DNA from: Rhodospirillales bacterium
GTDB lineage: Bacteria > Pseudomonadota > Alphaproteobacteria > JAREAF01
Reading direction: 5' to 3'
Length of the DNA: 10,226 bases
Assembly: GCA_029240475.1 (NCBI GenBank)
Contig: JAREAF010000060.1
Location: forward strand, 1 to 10,226
The notes beneath the pieces were generated by a model. That model searched no databases and was not told the DNA's origin. It saw only the letters and a program-made list of their open reading frames with translations. A program made the position numbers and the translations under genes. Each line of letters starts with the position of its first letter. The first letter of the stretch is position 1. Of this stretch, positions 1-6,703 are shown one piece after another.

Positions 1-655
1 CTTCTGACTTCTGACCTCTGACCTCTGAGAGAAATTCCTCCGTCGTGCGTTGGCGGCAATAGCCCTTGATCGAACGCAGCGCAAACTCGTGCCGCTCTTG
101 GCTGTAGGTCGTGCAGGCGTCGGTGATCACCGTCACCAGATAGCCGAGGTCGCAGGCATCGCGCACCGCCGACTCGATGCATTGGTCGGTCACCACGCCG
201 CTCACCACCAGATAGCGCGTGCCGAGATTGCGCAGGATGTAGTCGATGTTGGTCGAGATGAACACGCTGGAGGAGGTCTTGGGAATCCAGATCTCGTCCT
301 CGGCCGGCCTCAGCGCGTCGATCACCTTGCCGTCCCAGGAGCCCTTGGGCACGTTGAAGCCGGTGATCTTGTAATCGAGGCTGCGGTCGCGCCCGTCCTT
401 GGTCAGGCTCTCGATCGTGGTGTACATGACCTCGATCCCGGCCTTGCGGCAGCCGGCCTGCAGCCGCTGCATGTTCGGGATGACCCGGCTCTCCAGGTCG
501 CGGAAATAGAACCCGACCTTTTCCTCGAACTCGGTTGGGGCGAGATGCTTGAACTCGCTGCCCTCGCGATGGGCGCAGAAATTCTGTGTGTCGATGAAGA
601 GCAGCGCCGTCTCGCGCGGGACGACGGGGACGTCGCGGCTGAGGGTCTGGGTCAT
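1..655 (-). CDS. Isochorismatase-family cysteine hydrolase (3' end cut by window edge)
   Basis: Cytoplasmic hydrolase of the isochorismatase/nicotinamidase/N-carbamoylsarcosine amidase superfamily, which cleaves C-N bonds of small amides and ureides. The reading frame starts at ATG 655 and is open through base 1, giving at least 218 codons, close to the family's usual full length. The catalytic triad is intact: Asp22 in LLFIDTQN, Lys126 in IPKTSSSVF and Cys159 in VVTDQC, the last preceded by the Gly-Val-Val stretch that carries the family's cis-peptide. No signal peptide is visible. Its start overlaps the stop of the upstream N-formylglutamate amidohydrolase gene by four bases (ATGA, 655-652), so the two are probably translationally coupled. 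It is a paralog of the plus-strand hydrolase at 1570-2205, with 11 extra residues between the catalytic Asp and the next conserved Asn-Met. The last visible codons lie in a tandem heptamer repeat, so the natural C-terminus is uncertain. The substrate cannot be assigned; ureidoacrylate, biuret or carbamoyl amino acids are family possibilities. Confidence 0.9.
   Translation of the reverse strand, partial: MTQTLSRDVPVVPRETALLFIDTQNFCAHREGSEFKHLAPTEFEEKVGFYFRDLESRVIPNMQRLQAGCRKAGIEVMYTTIESLTKDGRDRSLDYKITGFNVPKGSWDGKVIDALRPAEDEIWIPKTSSSVFISTNIDYILRNLGTRYLVVSGVVTDQCIESAVRDACDLGYLVTVITDACTTYSQERHEFALRSIKGYCRQRTTEEFLSEVRGQKSE
2..29. repeat. Tandem heptamer repeat at the window edge (4 copies)
   Basis: Four head-to-tail 7-base units fill the left end: TTCTGAC (2-8), TTCTGAC (9-15), CTCTGAC (16-22) and CTCTGAG (23-29). 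The repeat is cut by the window edge, so its true copy number is unknown. On the minus strand it lies in frame at the 3' end of the cysteine hydrolase gene and encodes roughly SEVRGQKSE. Read on the minus strand, the heptamer has no stop codon in any frame; on the plus strand it contains TGA. Short tandem repeats of this kind often end contigs. Confidence 0.85.
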
Positions 656-1455
656 GGGGTGGCCTCCATCCTGGTCTGGGCGCGGAGCGTCTGATAGGCG
701 CGCGGCAGGAGACGCGCCAAGCGCGCGGCCCAGGCCTCCTGCCCGCCTTCCTCGGCGATCAGGTCCTGGCGGATCTCCAGCTCGACATGCGGGATGCCGC
801 GCCGCTCGCCATGCACGGGGATGCCGTAATCGCTCTCGTCGCTGATGAAATAGGGCTCGTTGTCGCCGACCACGAGATCGCCTTCGGCCTTGAGCAGGTC
901 CCGCAGGATATGGGCGAAGCTCGGGTCGCGATTGTAGAGCACGCCGATATGCCAGGGCCGCGCCACGCCCTTGTAGACGGGCGTGAAGCTGTGCATGGCG
1001 ATCAGCACCGTCGGCCGCCCGGCGGCGCGCCGCGTCTCGAGCTCGGCGACGATGCGGCGATGATAGGGCTCGAAGATCTCGGCGATCCGCATCTGCCGCT
1101 GCGCCGGGCCCGGATCGCGGTTGCCCGGAATTTCCGTGAGCTCGCTCAAGACGCAGATGGAGCTCGCCACCTCGGGCGAGCGGTTGCAGTCGATCGCCAG
1201 CCGCGAATAGGTCTGCAGGATGAGGAAGGCGTCGAGCTGATCCGCAAGCCGGCGCGAGGTGCCGGCGATGCCGATGTCCCAGGCGATGTGGCGCAGGAGC
1301 TCGGCCCCGCTCACCCCGAGATCGCCCAGCCGCCGGGGCAGAAGCCTGCCCGCATGGTCGGCGGTCAGGAAGAAGGGCGAGGTCCCGTCCGCATGCTCGA
1401 CCGTGAAAGGCGGCGGCTCGTCGGCGTCGAGCAGCGTGAGGCGCGCCTCGTCCAT
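652..1455 (-). CDS. N-formylglutamate amidohydrolase family protein
   Basis: Predicted cytoplasmic metal-dependent amidohydrolase of the FGase family (HutG-like N-formylglutamate deformylases and relatives), which removes formyl or similar acyl groups from amino-acid nitrogen. Length is 267 residues, normal for the family. Visible family motifs are TADHAGRLLP (His34 region), HIAWDIG (Asp60), SRLAIDCNR (Asp89, Asn91, Arg92), FEPYHRRI (His132) and VLIAMHSFTP (His155), with a conserved NEPY further on. ATG 1455 is chosen because AGGA at 1466-1463 lies seven bases ahead of it; an in-frame GTG at 1461 is only one base from that site. The gene is first of a two-gene operon and overlaps the following cysteine hydrolase by ATGA. 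It is divergent from the plus-strand hydrolase at 1570. No histidine-utilisation genes are present, so a role in histidine breakdown is not supported and the true substrate could be another N-acyl amino acid. Confidence 0.86.
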   Translation of the reverse strand: MDEARLTLLDADEPPPFTVEHADGTSPFFLTADHAGRLLPRRLGDLGVSGAELLRHIAWDIGIAGTSRRLADQLDAFLILQTYSRLAIDCNRSPEVASSICVLSELTEIPGNRDPGPAQRQMRIAEIFEPYHRRIVAELETRRAAGRPTVLIAMHSFTPVYKGVARPWHIGVLYNRDPSFAHILRDLLKAEGDLVVGDNEPYFISDESDYGIPVHGERRGIPHVELEIRQDLIAEEGGQEAWAARLARLLPRAYQTLRAQTRMEATP

Positions 1456-1462
1456 GTGCACA

Positions 1463-1466
1463 TCCT
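1463..1466 (-). promoter_or_regulatory. Ribosome binding site deciding the amidohydrolase start
   Basis: AGGA on the minus strand with a 7-base spacer to ATG 1455. The alternative GTG at 1461 would leave only one base, so the shorter start is favoured. Confidence 0.55.
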
Positions 1467-1493
1467 GATCAGCGGCAGTCGCGAGCAGCTGGA

Positions 1494-1523
1494 TTGATCG
1501 CGCAGCGGCGCCGCGCCTGTCAA
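1494..1523 (-). promoter_or_regulatory. Candidate sigma-70 promoter for the amidohydrolase/hydrolase pair
   Basis: The divergent gap 1456-1569 holds a perfect minus-strand TTGACA (-35) at 1523-1518. After an 18-base spacer comes a weak -10, GATCAA, at 1499-1494 (three of six consensus positions). The implied mRNA start would lie about 30 bases ahead of ATG 1455. A perfect 10-bp palindrome, GCGGCGCCGC (1505-1514), sits in the spacer and could be an operator, although such palindromes arise easily in GC-rich DNA. I see no comparably good promoter for the plus-strand gene. Confidence 0.35.
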
Positions 1524-1560
1524 TTCTCCGGTAGCTGCCCTAGTGTTGAGACAAGCATGC

Positions 1561-1567
1561 GAGGTGA
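1561..1567 (+). promoter_or_regulatory. Ribosome binding site deciding the plus-strand hydrolase start
   Basis: GAGGTGA ends a few bases before ATG 1570, with five bases between GAGG and ATG. An in-frame GTG at 1543 would extend the protein by nine residues but has no purine-rich site ahead of it. Confidence 0.6.
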
Positions 1568-1569
1568 GC

Positions 1570-2205
1570 ATGACCGATAGAGGCGCCGCTAAAGGCCTGA
1601 CGCGCGACCGGCCGATCGAGCCGCAGCGGACGGCGCTGCTGCTGGTCGACGTCCAGAACTGGGTGGTCAACGACCGGCAGGCCTCGATCCGGCCGGAGTT
1701 CGACGCCGCTGTCCGCGCGATGGTGCTGCCGAATATGGTCAAGCTGGTCGAGGCCTGCCGCCGCGCGAGGGTGGAGGTGCTCTTTACCGTCATGGAGAAC
1801 CTGACCCGCGACGGCCGCGACCGCAGCCTCGACTACAAGCTCTCCGGCATCTCCATCGAGAAGGGCTCCTGGGACGCCAAGGTCCTGGAGCTCGTGGCCC
1901 CAGACGAGGACGAGATCGTGCTCCCGAAGACCTCCTCCTCCGTCTTCAACTCCACCAATATCGATTACCTGCTGCGCAATCTCGGCGTGGAGGAGCTGGT
2001 GGTGGTCGGCTTCCTCACCGATCAGTGCATCGACCACACGATCAAGGACGCCGCCGACCGCGGCTATTACGTCACCTGCATCCGCGATGCCTGCATGGCG
2101 AACACCCATGCGCGGCACGAGGCGGCGCTCGCCTGCTTCGCGGGTTATTGCCGGATGACGACGACCGAGCACTTCCTGAAGCTGCTCGCCGCCGCGCGTC
2201 AGTAG
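1570..2205 (+). CDS. Isochorismatase-family cysteine hydrolase (paralog)
   Basis: Cytoplasmic amide or ureide hydrolase of the isochorismatase superfamily, 211 residues, full length. The catalytic triad is complete: Asp27 in LLLVDVQN, Lys120 in LPKTSSSVF and Cys153 in FLTDQC. It has no signal peptide or membrane segment. ATG 1570 is chosen for its GAGGTGA ribosome site. Aligned by hand with the minus-strand hydrolase at 655-1, about 75 of 122 positions from GRDRSLDYK to the C-terminal FL are identical, so the two are recent paralogs lying on opposite strands around the amidohydrolase gene. This copy has the shorter active-site-proximal segment: Asn30 to Asn55, against Asn25 to Asn61 in the other. 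Its stop codon lies inside the 3' end of the convergent glutamine-synthetase-like gene (7-bp overlap). The substrate is unknown; the context suggests organic nitrogen breakdown. Confidence 0.92.
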   Translation: MTDRGAAKGLTRDRPIEPQRTALLLVDVQNWVVNDRQASIRPEFDAAVRAMVLPNMVKLVEACRRARVEVLFTVMENLTRDGRDRSLDYKLSGISIEKGSWDAKVLELVAPDEDEIVLPKTSSSVFNSTNIDYLLRNLGVEELVVVGFLTDQCIDHTIKDAADRGYYVTCIRDACMANTHARHEAALACFAGYCRMTTTEHFLKLLAAARQ

Positions 2206-3548
2206 AGCTGCGCGTAGCGTTCGCACTGCTCGGCCGGGCTCAGCTTCTCGACCACCGCGATCTCCGAGCGCTTGTGCTTCAGATAGGCGTCGAGCAGAGT
2301 CTCGCCGAACCAGCCCTTGGCCTCAGCGGTCGCTTCGAGCAGCTCCAGCGCTTGCTCCAGCGAGCGCGGGAGCGGCTTGGCGGACCGCTCCGCCTCCTCA
2401 GGGGAGGGCAGCCTCATGGCCTTCTCGATGCCCTCGCACCCGGCCTGCACGACCGCGCCGAGCGCGAGATAGGGGCTCGCGGCCGCATCGGCGGGCCGGT
2501 ACTCGATATTGAACTGCCGCGCCGGATCGCTGCCCGGTCCTGCGAAGGTCGGGCAGATCCTGAGGCTCGCGGCCCGGTCCTGCACCCCGACATTGGCGAT
2601 GGTTGGCGCCCATCGGTTCGGGGTCATGCGGATATAAGAGATGGTGCTGGGCGCGGTCACCGCGCAGAGCGCGGGCATGTGATGGAGGATGCCGGCCGTG
2701 AACTGCTCGGCGACGGCCGAGAGCCGGTAGGGCCGCTCCGGATCGAAGGTGACCGGACGACCCTCTCGGTCCCTGAGGCTCACATGGATGTGGACGCCGT
2801 TGCCCACGCCGTCCGGGTCGAGGATCGGCGAGAAGGTGGCGCGGTGGCCGAATCGGTGCGCCGTCGCCCGCGCCAGCTCGCGGATGAAGATCGCCTGGTC
2901 GGCGGCCGCCAGGCCCAGCGCCGGCGCGCAGGTCACCTCATATTGCCGCACGCCGAATTCCGCGAGGAAGGTCTCCGGCTCGAGCCCCGCCTGCCGCAGC
3001 GCCGCGACATAGGCCTCGCCGAAGGAGCCCTGTCGGCGGAAGGCGTCGATCCAATAGCGATTGCCGCCCTGCGCCTCGACGCCGGTATAGACGAATTCCT
3101 GCTCGAAGCCGGCCAAGAGTCGGAGCCCTCCCAGCTTCTCCAGGCGCGCCAGCGCGAGGCGCAGGAACTCGCGCGGGCAGCAGGACCATGGGCTGCCGTC
3201 CGCCTCGCGGATGTCGGCGAGCACCAGATGCTCGATCGGCCCGCCATCCTCGTAGTCGATCCGGATTTCGGCGGAATGGTCGGGCACCATCATGACGTCG
3301 CCGAGCGCGCCGAACGGCGTCTGCCCGATGATGCCGAAGGCGTTGATCATCACGTTGGTGGGCGTCCAGCCGACGCCGCGATGCGGCCGGTCGGCCAGCT
3401 CGGTGGCCGGGACGCCCTTGCCGCGCACCTGGCCGCAGACATCGCAGGTGCCGATGAAAGCCAGCTCTTCGCGTATCAAACCCTGCCTCTCGTTCGCCAA
3501 GAGGGCGGCGGCGGAAGAGCGGAGCCCCCGCCGCCGCCGCTCCGTCAC
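2199..3548 (-). CDS. Glutamine synthetase-family ligase (GlnT/PuuA-like)
   Basis: ATP-dependent glutamate-amine ligase of the glutamine synthetase fold. Members make glutamine or gamma-glutamyl amides such as gamma-glutamylputrescine or gamma-glutamylmethylamide. From this start it has 449 residues. Metal and substrate motifs in order are AGFEQEF (about 146-152), RQYEV (about 201-205), GNGVHIHVSL (about 250-257), TPNRWAP (about 309-315) and NIEYRPADAAASPYLAL (about 347-363). The loop that carries the adenylylated Tyr in housekeeping GlnA reads SAKPLPRSLEQ here and has no Tyr, so control by adenylylation is unlikely. GTG 3548 overlaps the binding-protein stop (GTGA), suggesting coupling, and leaves a plausible N-terminal helix. 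A rival start is TTG 3479 (426 residues), which has GAGAGG six bases upstream and omits the arginine- and alanine-rich lead. The amine substrate is not evident; position behind an importer argues for a catabolic gamma-glutamylation role rather than primary ammonia assimilation. Confidence 0.88.
   Translation of the reverse strand: MTERRRRGLRSSAAALLANERQGLIREELAFIGTCDVCGQVRGKGVPATELADRPHRGVGWTPTNVMINAFGIIGQTPFGALGDVMMVPDHSAEIRIDYEDGGPIEHLVLADIREADGSPWSCCPREFLRLALARLEKLGGLRLLAGFEQEFVYTGVEAQGGNRYWIDAFRRQGSFGEAYVAALRQAGLEPETFLAEFGVRQYEVTCAPALGLAAADQAIFIRELARATAHRFGHRATFSPILDPDGVGNGVHIHVSLRDREGRPVTFDPERPYRLSAVAEQFTAGILHHMPALCAVTAPSTISYIRMTPNRWAPTIANVGVQDRAASLRICPTFAGPGSDPARQFNIEYRPADAAASPYLALGAVVQAGCEGIEKAMRLPSPEEAERSAKPLPRSLEQALELLEATAEAKGWFGETLLDAYLKHKRSEIAVVEKLSPAEQCERYAQLY
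3504..3538 (-). other. Potential GC hairpin near the ligase gene start
   Basis: A perfect 11-bp inverted repeat, GGCGGCGGCGG (3504-3514) and CCGCCGCCGCC (3528-3538), has a 13-base loop. It lies just after the binding-protein stop codon. If the ligase starts at GTG 3548 it falls inside the coding sequence as Arg and Ala codon runs; if translation starts at TTG 3479 it is an intergenic stem-loop. No U-run follows, so it is not a standard terminator. It could stabilise the 3' end of the binding-protein message or simply reflect codon repeats. Confidence 0.4.
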
Positions 3549-4693
3549 GGCTTGCGATTGCCGATCAGATCGAACTTGCCGTCCTTGACGGCGATCAGCG
3601 TCACCTCCTTGTCCGGGGCGCGCTTGGGATCGGAGAAGTTCGCGTTCCCGGTCACGCCCGCGAAGTTGGTGATGGTGAAGATCGCGTCATTGATGGCTTT
3701 GGGCGTCAGCTCGGAAGCCTTGTTCATGGCTTCGGCCATCAGATAGACCGAATCATAGCCGAGGCCCGCGAAGGCGTTCTCGGGCGGGTGGCCGTACTCG
3801 GCCTTGTAGGCCTCGATGAACTTGTCGGCGCCGCTGTTCGGGGTCAAGGCCATGTGCGTGGTGAAATAGACGTCAGCCGTGTTCTTGGCGCCGGCGTTCT
3901 TCACCAGGTCCGGATTGTCGAAGGCGTCCCCGCCGATGATCGGGATGGTGATGCCCGCCTCGCGCGCCTGCCGCACGAAGGTGGCGTCGTCGCCCGGATT
4001 CATGGCGGCATAGATCACGTCCGGCTGCGGGTTGAGGCTGCGGATCTTCGTCACATGGGCCGAATAGTCCGTGTCGCCCGTGTGATAGCTGCTCTCGTCG
4101 ACGATCTTGCCGTCCTTCTCCTCGAAGCGCTGCTTGAAGAACATGGCGATGGCGCGCGTGTAGTCGGAATCCGCATCGCGCAAGAGGAAGGCGGTCTTCG
4201 CCTTCAGGTCGTTCAGCGCGAAGTCCGCCGCGACGAAAGCCTGGTAGTCGTCGCCGAACGGCATCATGTGCGCGAACTCGCCGATCTGCTCGGGCAGGTT
4301 CGGCACCGTGCCGCCGGTGTCGAGATAGGGAATGCCCGCATCCTGCGCGATCGGCGCCGACGCCAGATAGAAGCCGGAATCGGCGACGCCGATGATGGCG
4401 ATCACCTGATCCTCATGCACCAGCCGCTGCGCCGCATTGGCGATGTCGGCCAGCGTGCTCTTGCCGTCGTAATGGATCAGCTCGATCGGCCGGCCCTTGA
4501 TCCCGCCCTGGGCGTTGATCTCCTTCACCGCGAGCCGCGCGGCCTTCAAGGCCGGATCCTCGATCACCGCGTAGGAGCCGGTCACGCTGTAGATGGCCCC
4601 GAGCTTGATCGGCTCCTGCGCCGCCGCAGGAATCGCCATCCCCGCAAGGGCGATGGCGGCCGCGGCCGCAAATCTGCCAAGCACTTTGGACAT
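3545..4693 (-). CDS. Periplasmic substrate-binding protein of a branched-chain amino-acid type ABC importer
   Basis: Secreted periplasmic receptor of the LivJ/LivK type (Peripla_BP_6 fold), which captures the substrate and delivers it to the LivH-LivM channel. It has 382 residues, normal for the family. A Sec signal peptide covers residues 1-25, with basic Lys3 and Arg7, an Ala-rich hydrophobic core and an Ala-Ala-Ala cleavage site before Gln26. The mature start, IKLGAIYSVTGSYAV, matches the family's opening strand, and AVKEINAQGGIKGRPIELI and GYDSVYLMAEAM are further family segments. ATG 4693 has AGGAG (4705-4701) seven bases upstream. The gene is last of the transporter genes, 30 bases after livM, and its TGA overlaps the GTG of the downstream ligase. 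Specificity cannot be read: members bind branched-chain or other amino acids, amides, urea or aromatic acids. The neighbouring amide-processing enzymes make a nitrogenous ligand more likely than leucine alone. Confidence 0.93.
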   Translation of the reverse strand: MSKVLGRFAAAAAIALAGMAIPAAAQEPIKLGAIYSVTGSYAVIEDPALKAARLAVKEINAQGGIKGRPIELIHYDGKSTLADIANAAQRLVHEDQVIAIIGVADSGFYLASAPIAQDAGIPYLDTGGTVPNLPEQIGEFAHMMPFGDDYQAFVAADFALNDLKAKTAFLLRDADSDYTRAIAMFFKQRFEEKDGKIVDESSYHTGDTDYSAHVTKIRSLNPQPDVIYAAMNPGDDATFVRQAREAGITIPIIGGDAFDNPDLVKNAGAKNTADVYFTTHMALTPNSGADKFIEAYKAEYGHPPENAFAGLGYDSVYLMAEAMNKASELTPKAINDAIFTITNFAGVTGNANFSDPKRAPDKEVTLIAVKDGKFDLIGNRKP

Positions 4694-4723
4694 GTCGCCT
4701 CTCCTTGGTTCTGCGTTTGTTGG

Positions 4724-5794
4724 CTATTTCGCTTCCACCTCACTGCCGGAAGTCTTCACACTCGTCCGTATCGCCGGACCTCGCGTCCGCGTCACCAGGT
4801 TGCGCATCGTCAGCTCCTTCGATCCGGCGATACCCTCGGGCCGGATCAGCATGACGATGATGAGGATGAGCGCGGTCACGATCTGGGTCAGCCCGTGCAA
4901 GGCGGGGAGCTCGAAGCCGAAGAAGCTGCCGCCCCGCTCGAACGGGATGATGAATTGCGGAAGGATGGTCATGATGAGGGCGCCGATCACGCTGCCGGTG
5001 ATGCTGCCCATGCCGCCCAGGATCATCATGGCGACGCCGATGAAGACGGCGTTGAAGGAGAACTGGCCGGGCGTGAGGATGCGCAACAGGTGCCCGAGCA
5101 GCCCGCCGGCGATGCCCGCGAAGAAGGCGCTGATGGTGAAGGCGATCAGCCGCGTGCGGGCGACATTGACCCCGCTCATCTGCGCGGCGACGGTGTCGTC
5201 GCGCACCGCGCGCAGCGCGCGGCCGAAGCGCGAATGCACCAGACGATAGACCACATACATCGTCAGCACGACGAAGCCATAGATCCACCAGAGATTGGCG
5301 TAGTTCGGGATGCCGGAGAGCCCGAGCGCTCCGCGCGTGTAATCGACGAGGTTGACGATGCTCACCTGCACGATGACCGTGAGCCCCAGCGTCGCCACGG
5401 CGAGGTAGTGGCCGCGCAGCCGCAGGACCGGCCAGCCGACCAGGACCGCCGCGATCGAAGCCGCGAGCCCGCCCAGGATGAGGGCCGGCAGGAACGGCAC
5501 CGCGATCTGCAACAGCCACTCGGGATAGGCGGGGATGCGGAAGGCCTTCATGGCCACCGGATAGGTCAGCACCGCGGCGGTGTAGCCGCCGATCGCCGCG
5601 AAGGCGGGGTGCCCCAGCGAGAACATGCCGCCATAGCCGGCGGCGAGGTTCAGGCTCACGGTGAGCATGATGTTGATGCCGAGCAGCCCCAGCACTTGAA
5701 GGTAGAAGGCGTTGAGCTGGCTCTGCGCCAGCCACAGGGCGGCGATCAGCAGGAGAAGCGCGATCGGGATCGTCGCCTTGCGCACCCGGATCAC
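4724..5794 (-). CDS. livM: ABC importer inner-membrane permease, LivM type
   Basis: Membrane-spanning half of a branched-chain amino-acid type ABC importer, partner of the LivH-type permease encoded just upstream. It has 356 residues with many hydrophobic helices. Family landmarks are LNLAAGYGGMFSLGHPAFAA (about 49-68), GHYLAVATLGLT, the cytoplasmic ATPase-contact segment SRFGRALRAVRDD (near residue 190) and GGMGSITGSVIGA towards the C-terminus. A 31-residue polar tail follows the usual LIRPEGIAG ending, rich in Arg, Thr, Ser and Lys and without motifs. The start is GTG 5794, four bases after the livH stop and with AAGG inside the livH 3' end, so translation is probably coupled. The symbol names the family, not proven leucine transport. 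Confidence 0.92.
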   Translation of the reverse strand: MIRVRKATIPIALLLLIAALWLAQSQLNAFYLQVLGLLGINIMLTVSLNLAAGYGGMFSLGHPAFAAIGGYTAAVLTYPVAMKAFRIPAYPEWLLQIAVPFLPALILGGLAASIAAVLVGWPVLRLRGHYLAVATLGLTVIVQVSIVNLVDYTRGALGLSGIPNYANLWWIYGFVVLTMYVVYRLVHSRFGRALRAVRDDTVAAQMSGVNVARTRLIAFTISAFFAGIAGGLLGHLLRILTPGQFSFNAVFIGVAMMILGGMGSITGSVIGALIMTILPQFIIPFERGGSFFGFELPALHGLTQIVTALILIIVMLIRPEGIAGSKELTMRNLVTRTRGPAIRTSVKTSGSEVEAK

Positions 5795-5798
5795 GGCG

Positions 5799-6695
5799 TC
5801 ACGCCTTCACGAACTCGGCGCGGCCGAACAGCCCGCTCGGGCGGATCAGCAGCACCAGGATCAGCACGAGGAACACGTAGGCGTCGCGGAACTGCGCCAG
5901 CTGGTCGGGCAGGTAGCCGACCAGGAACACCTCCAGGAGGCCGAGGATGATCCCGCCCACCACCGCGCCGGGGAAGGAGCCGATCCCGCCGATCACCGCG
6001 GCGACGAAGGCCTTCACGCCCGGCAGGAAGCCGCTATAGGGCGTGAGGTGGCCGTATTTGTAGCCGATGAAGACGCCGGCCACGCCCGCCAGCGCCGAGC
6101 CGACCAGGAAGCAGATGAAGACCATGCGCTGCACGCGGATGCCCATCATGCGCGCGGCGTTGAGGTCCTGCGAGAGCGCGCGGATGGCCAGGCCCGGCCG
6201 CGTGTTCTGCAGGAAGTAGTGCGTGCCGATCACGAAGGCCAGGGCCAGCGCCACGATCAGGAGGTCGACATTGCGCAGGAACACGCCGCCGATCTGGAAG
6301 GGCGCGTCGAGGAAGGCCTCCGGGTCCGGCCGCTTGGGCTGCGGGGAGGTCAGCATCAGCACGAGATTCTGCAACAGGAGCGAGACGCCGAGCGAGGCGA
6401 CCAGCAAGGTCACGTCGCGCGAGCGGATCAGCGGCCGATAGACCGTCCATTGGATCAGCCCTCCGACCGCGGTGGCGGCGGCGATCCCGGCCAGCAGCAC
6501 GATCGGGAAGGGCGCGCCCATCCAGGAGACCGGCAGGGCGATGAAGACGCCGACCATCAGCACGTCGCCATGGGCGAAATTGATCATGCGCAACAGGCCA
6601 TACACCATGCTGAGGCCGATCGCGATCAGCCCGTAAAGAAAGCCGAGCACCAGGCCGTTCGCCAATTGCTGCAGGAATACGGCAGATCCGGACAT
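5799..6695 (-). CDS. livH: ABC importer inner-membrane permease, LivH type
   Basis: Membrane permease of a branched-chain amino-acid type importer, forming the translocation channel with LivM. It has 298 residues and multiple transmembrane helices. The N-terminal block ANGLVLGFLYGLIAIGLSMV followed by RMINFAHGD is highly typical of LivH, as are TRPGLAIRALSQD with AARMMGI (ATPase-contact loop) and AVIGGIGSFPGAVVGG near the end. The reading frame stays open to 7166, but ATG 6695 is the true start: AGGAG at 6705-6701 is five bases upstream and the homology begins there. The gene follows the fused ATPase gene by eight bases, and its ribosome site overlaps that gene's stop codon. Confidence 0.94.
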   Translation of the reverse strand: MSGSAVFLQQLANGLVLGFLYGLIAIGLSMVYGLLRMINFAHGDVLMVGVFIALPVSWMGAPFPIVLLAGIAAATAVGGLIQWTVYRPLIRSRDVTLLVASLGVSLLLQNLVLMLTSPQPKRPDPEAFLDAPFQIGGVFLRNVDLLIVALALAFVIGTHYFLQNTRPGLAIRALSQDLNAARMMGIRVQRMVFICFLVGSALAGVAGVFIGYKYGHLTPYSGFLPGVKAFVAAVIGGIGSFPGAVVGGIILGLLEVFLVGYLPDQLAQFRDAYVFLVLILVLLIRPSGLFGRAEFVKA

Positions 6696-6703
6696 TCCCG
6701 CTC

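Noticed and set aside
50..694. A 214-codon plus-strand frame opposite the first cysteine hydrolase.
   Set aside because: It is antisense to a gene with an intact catalytic triad; no domain or ribosome site is seen.
652..1455. hutG of the histidine-utilisation pathway.
   Set aside because: No hutH, hutU, hutI or hutF is nearby, so only the family name is supported.
2025..3746. A 573-codon plus-strand open frame covering the ligase gene.
   Set aside because: It is antisense to a gene with complete glutamine synthetase motifs, has an Arg/Ala/Gly-rich low-complexity translation and overlaps a real hydrolase in another frame.
3788..5950. A 720-codon plus-strand open frame opposite the binding protein and LivM genes.
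   Set aside because: The translation is rich in His, Arg, Asp and Gly with no recognisable domain, and it lies antisense to two clear transporter genes. Long antisense frames are expected in GC-rich DNA.
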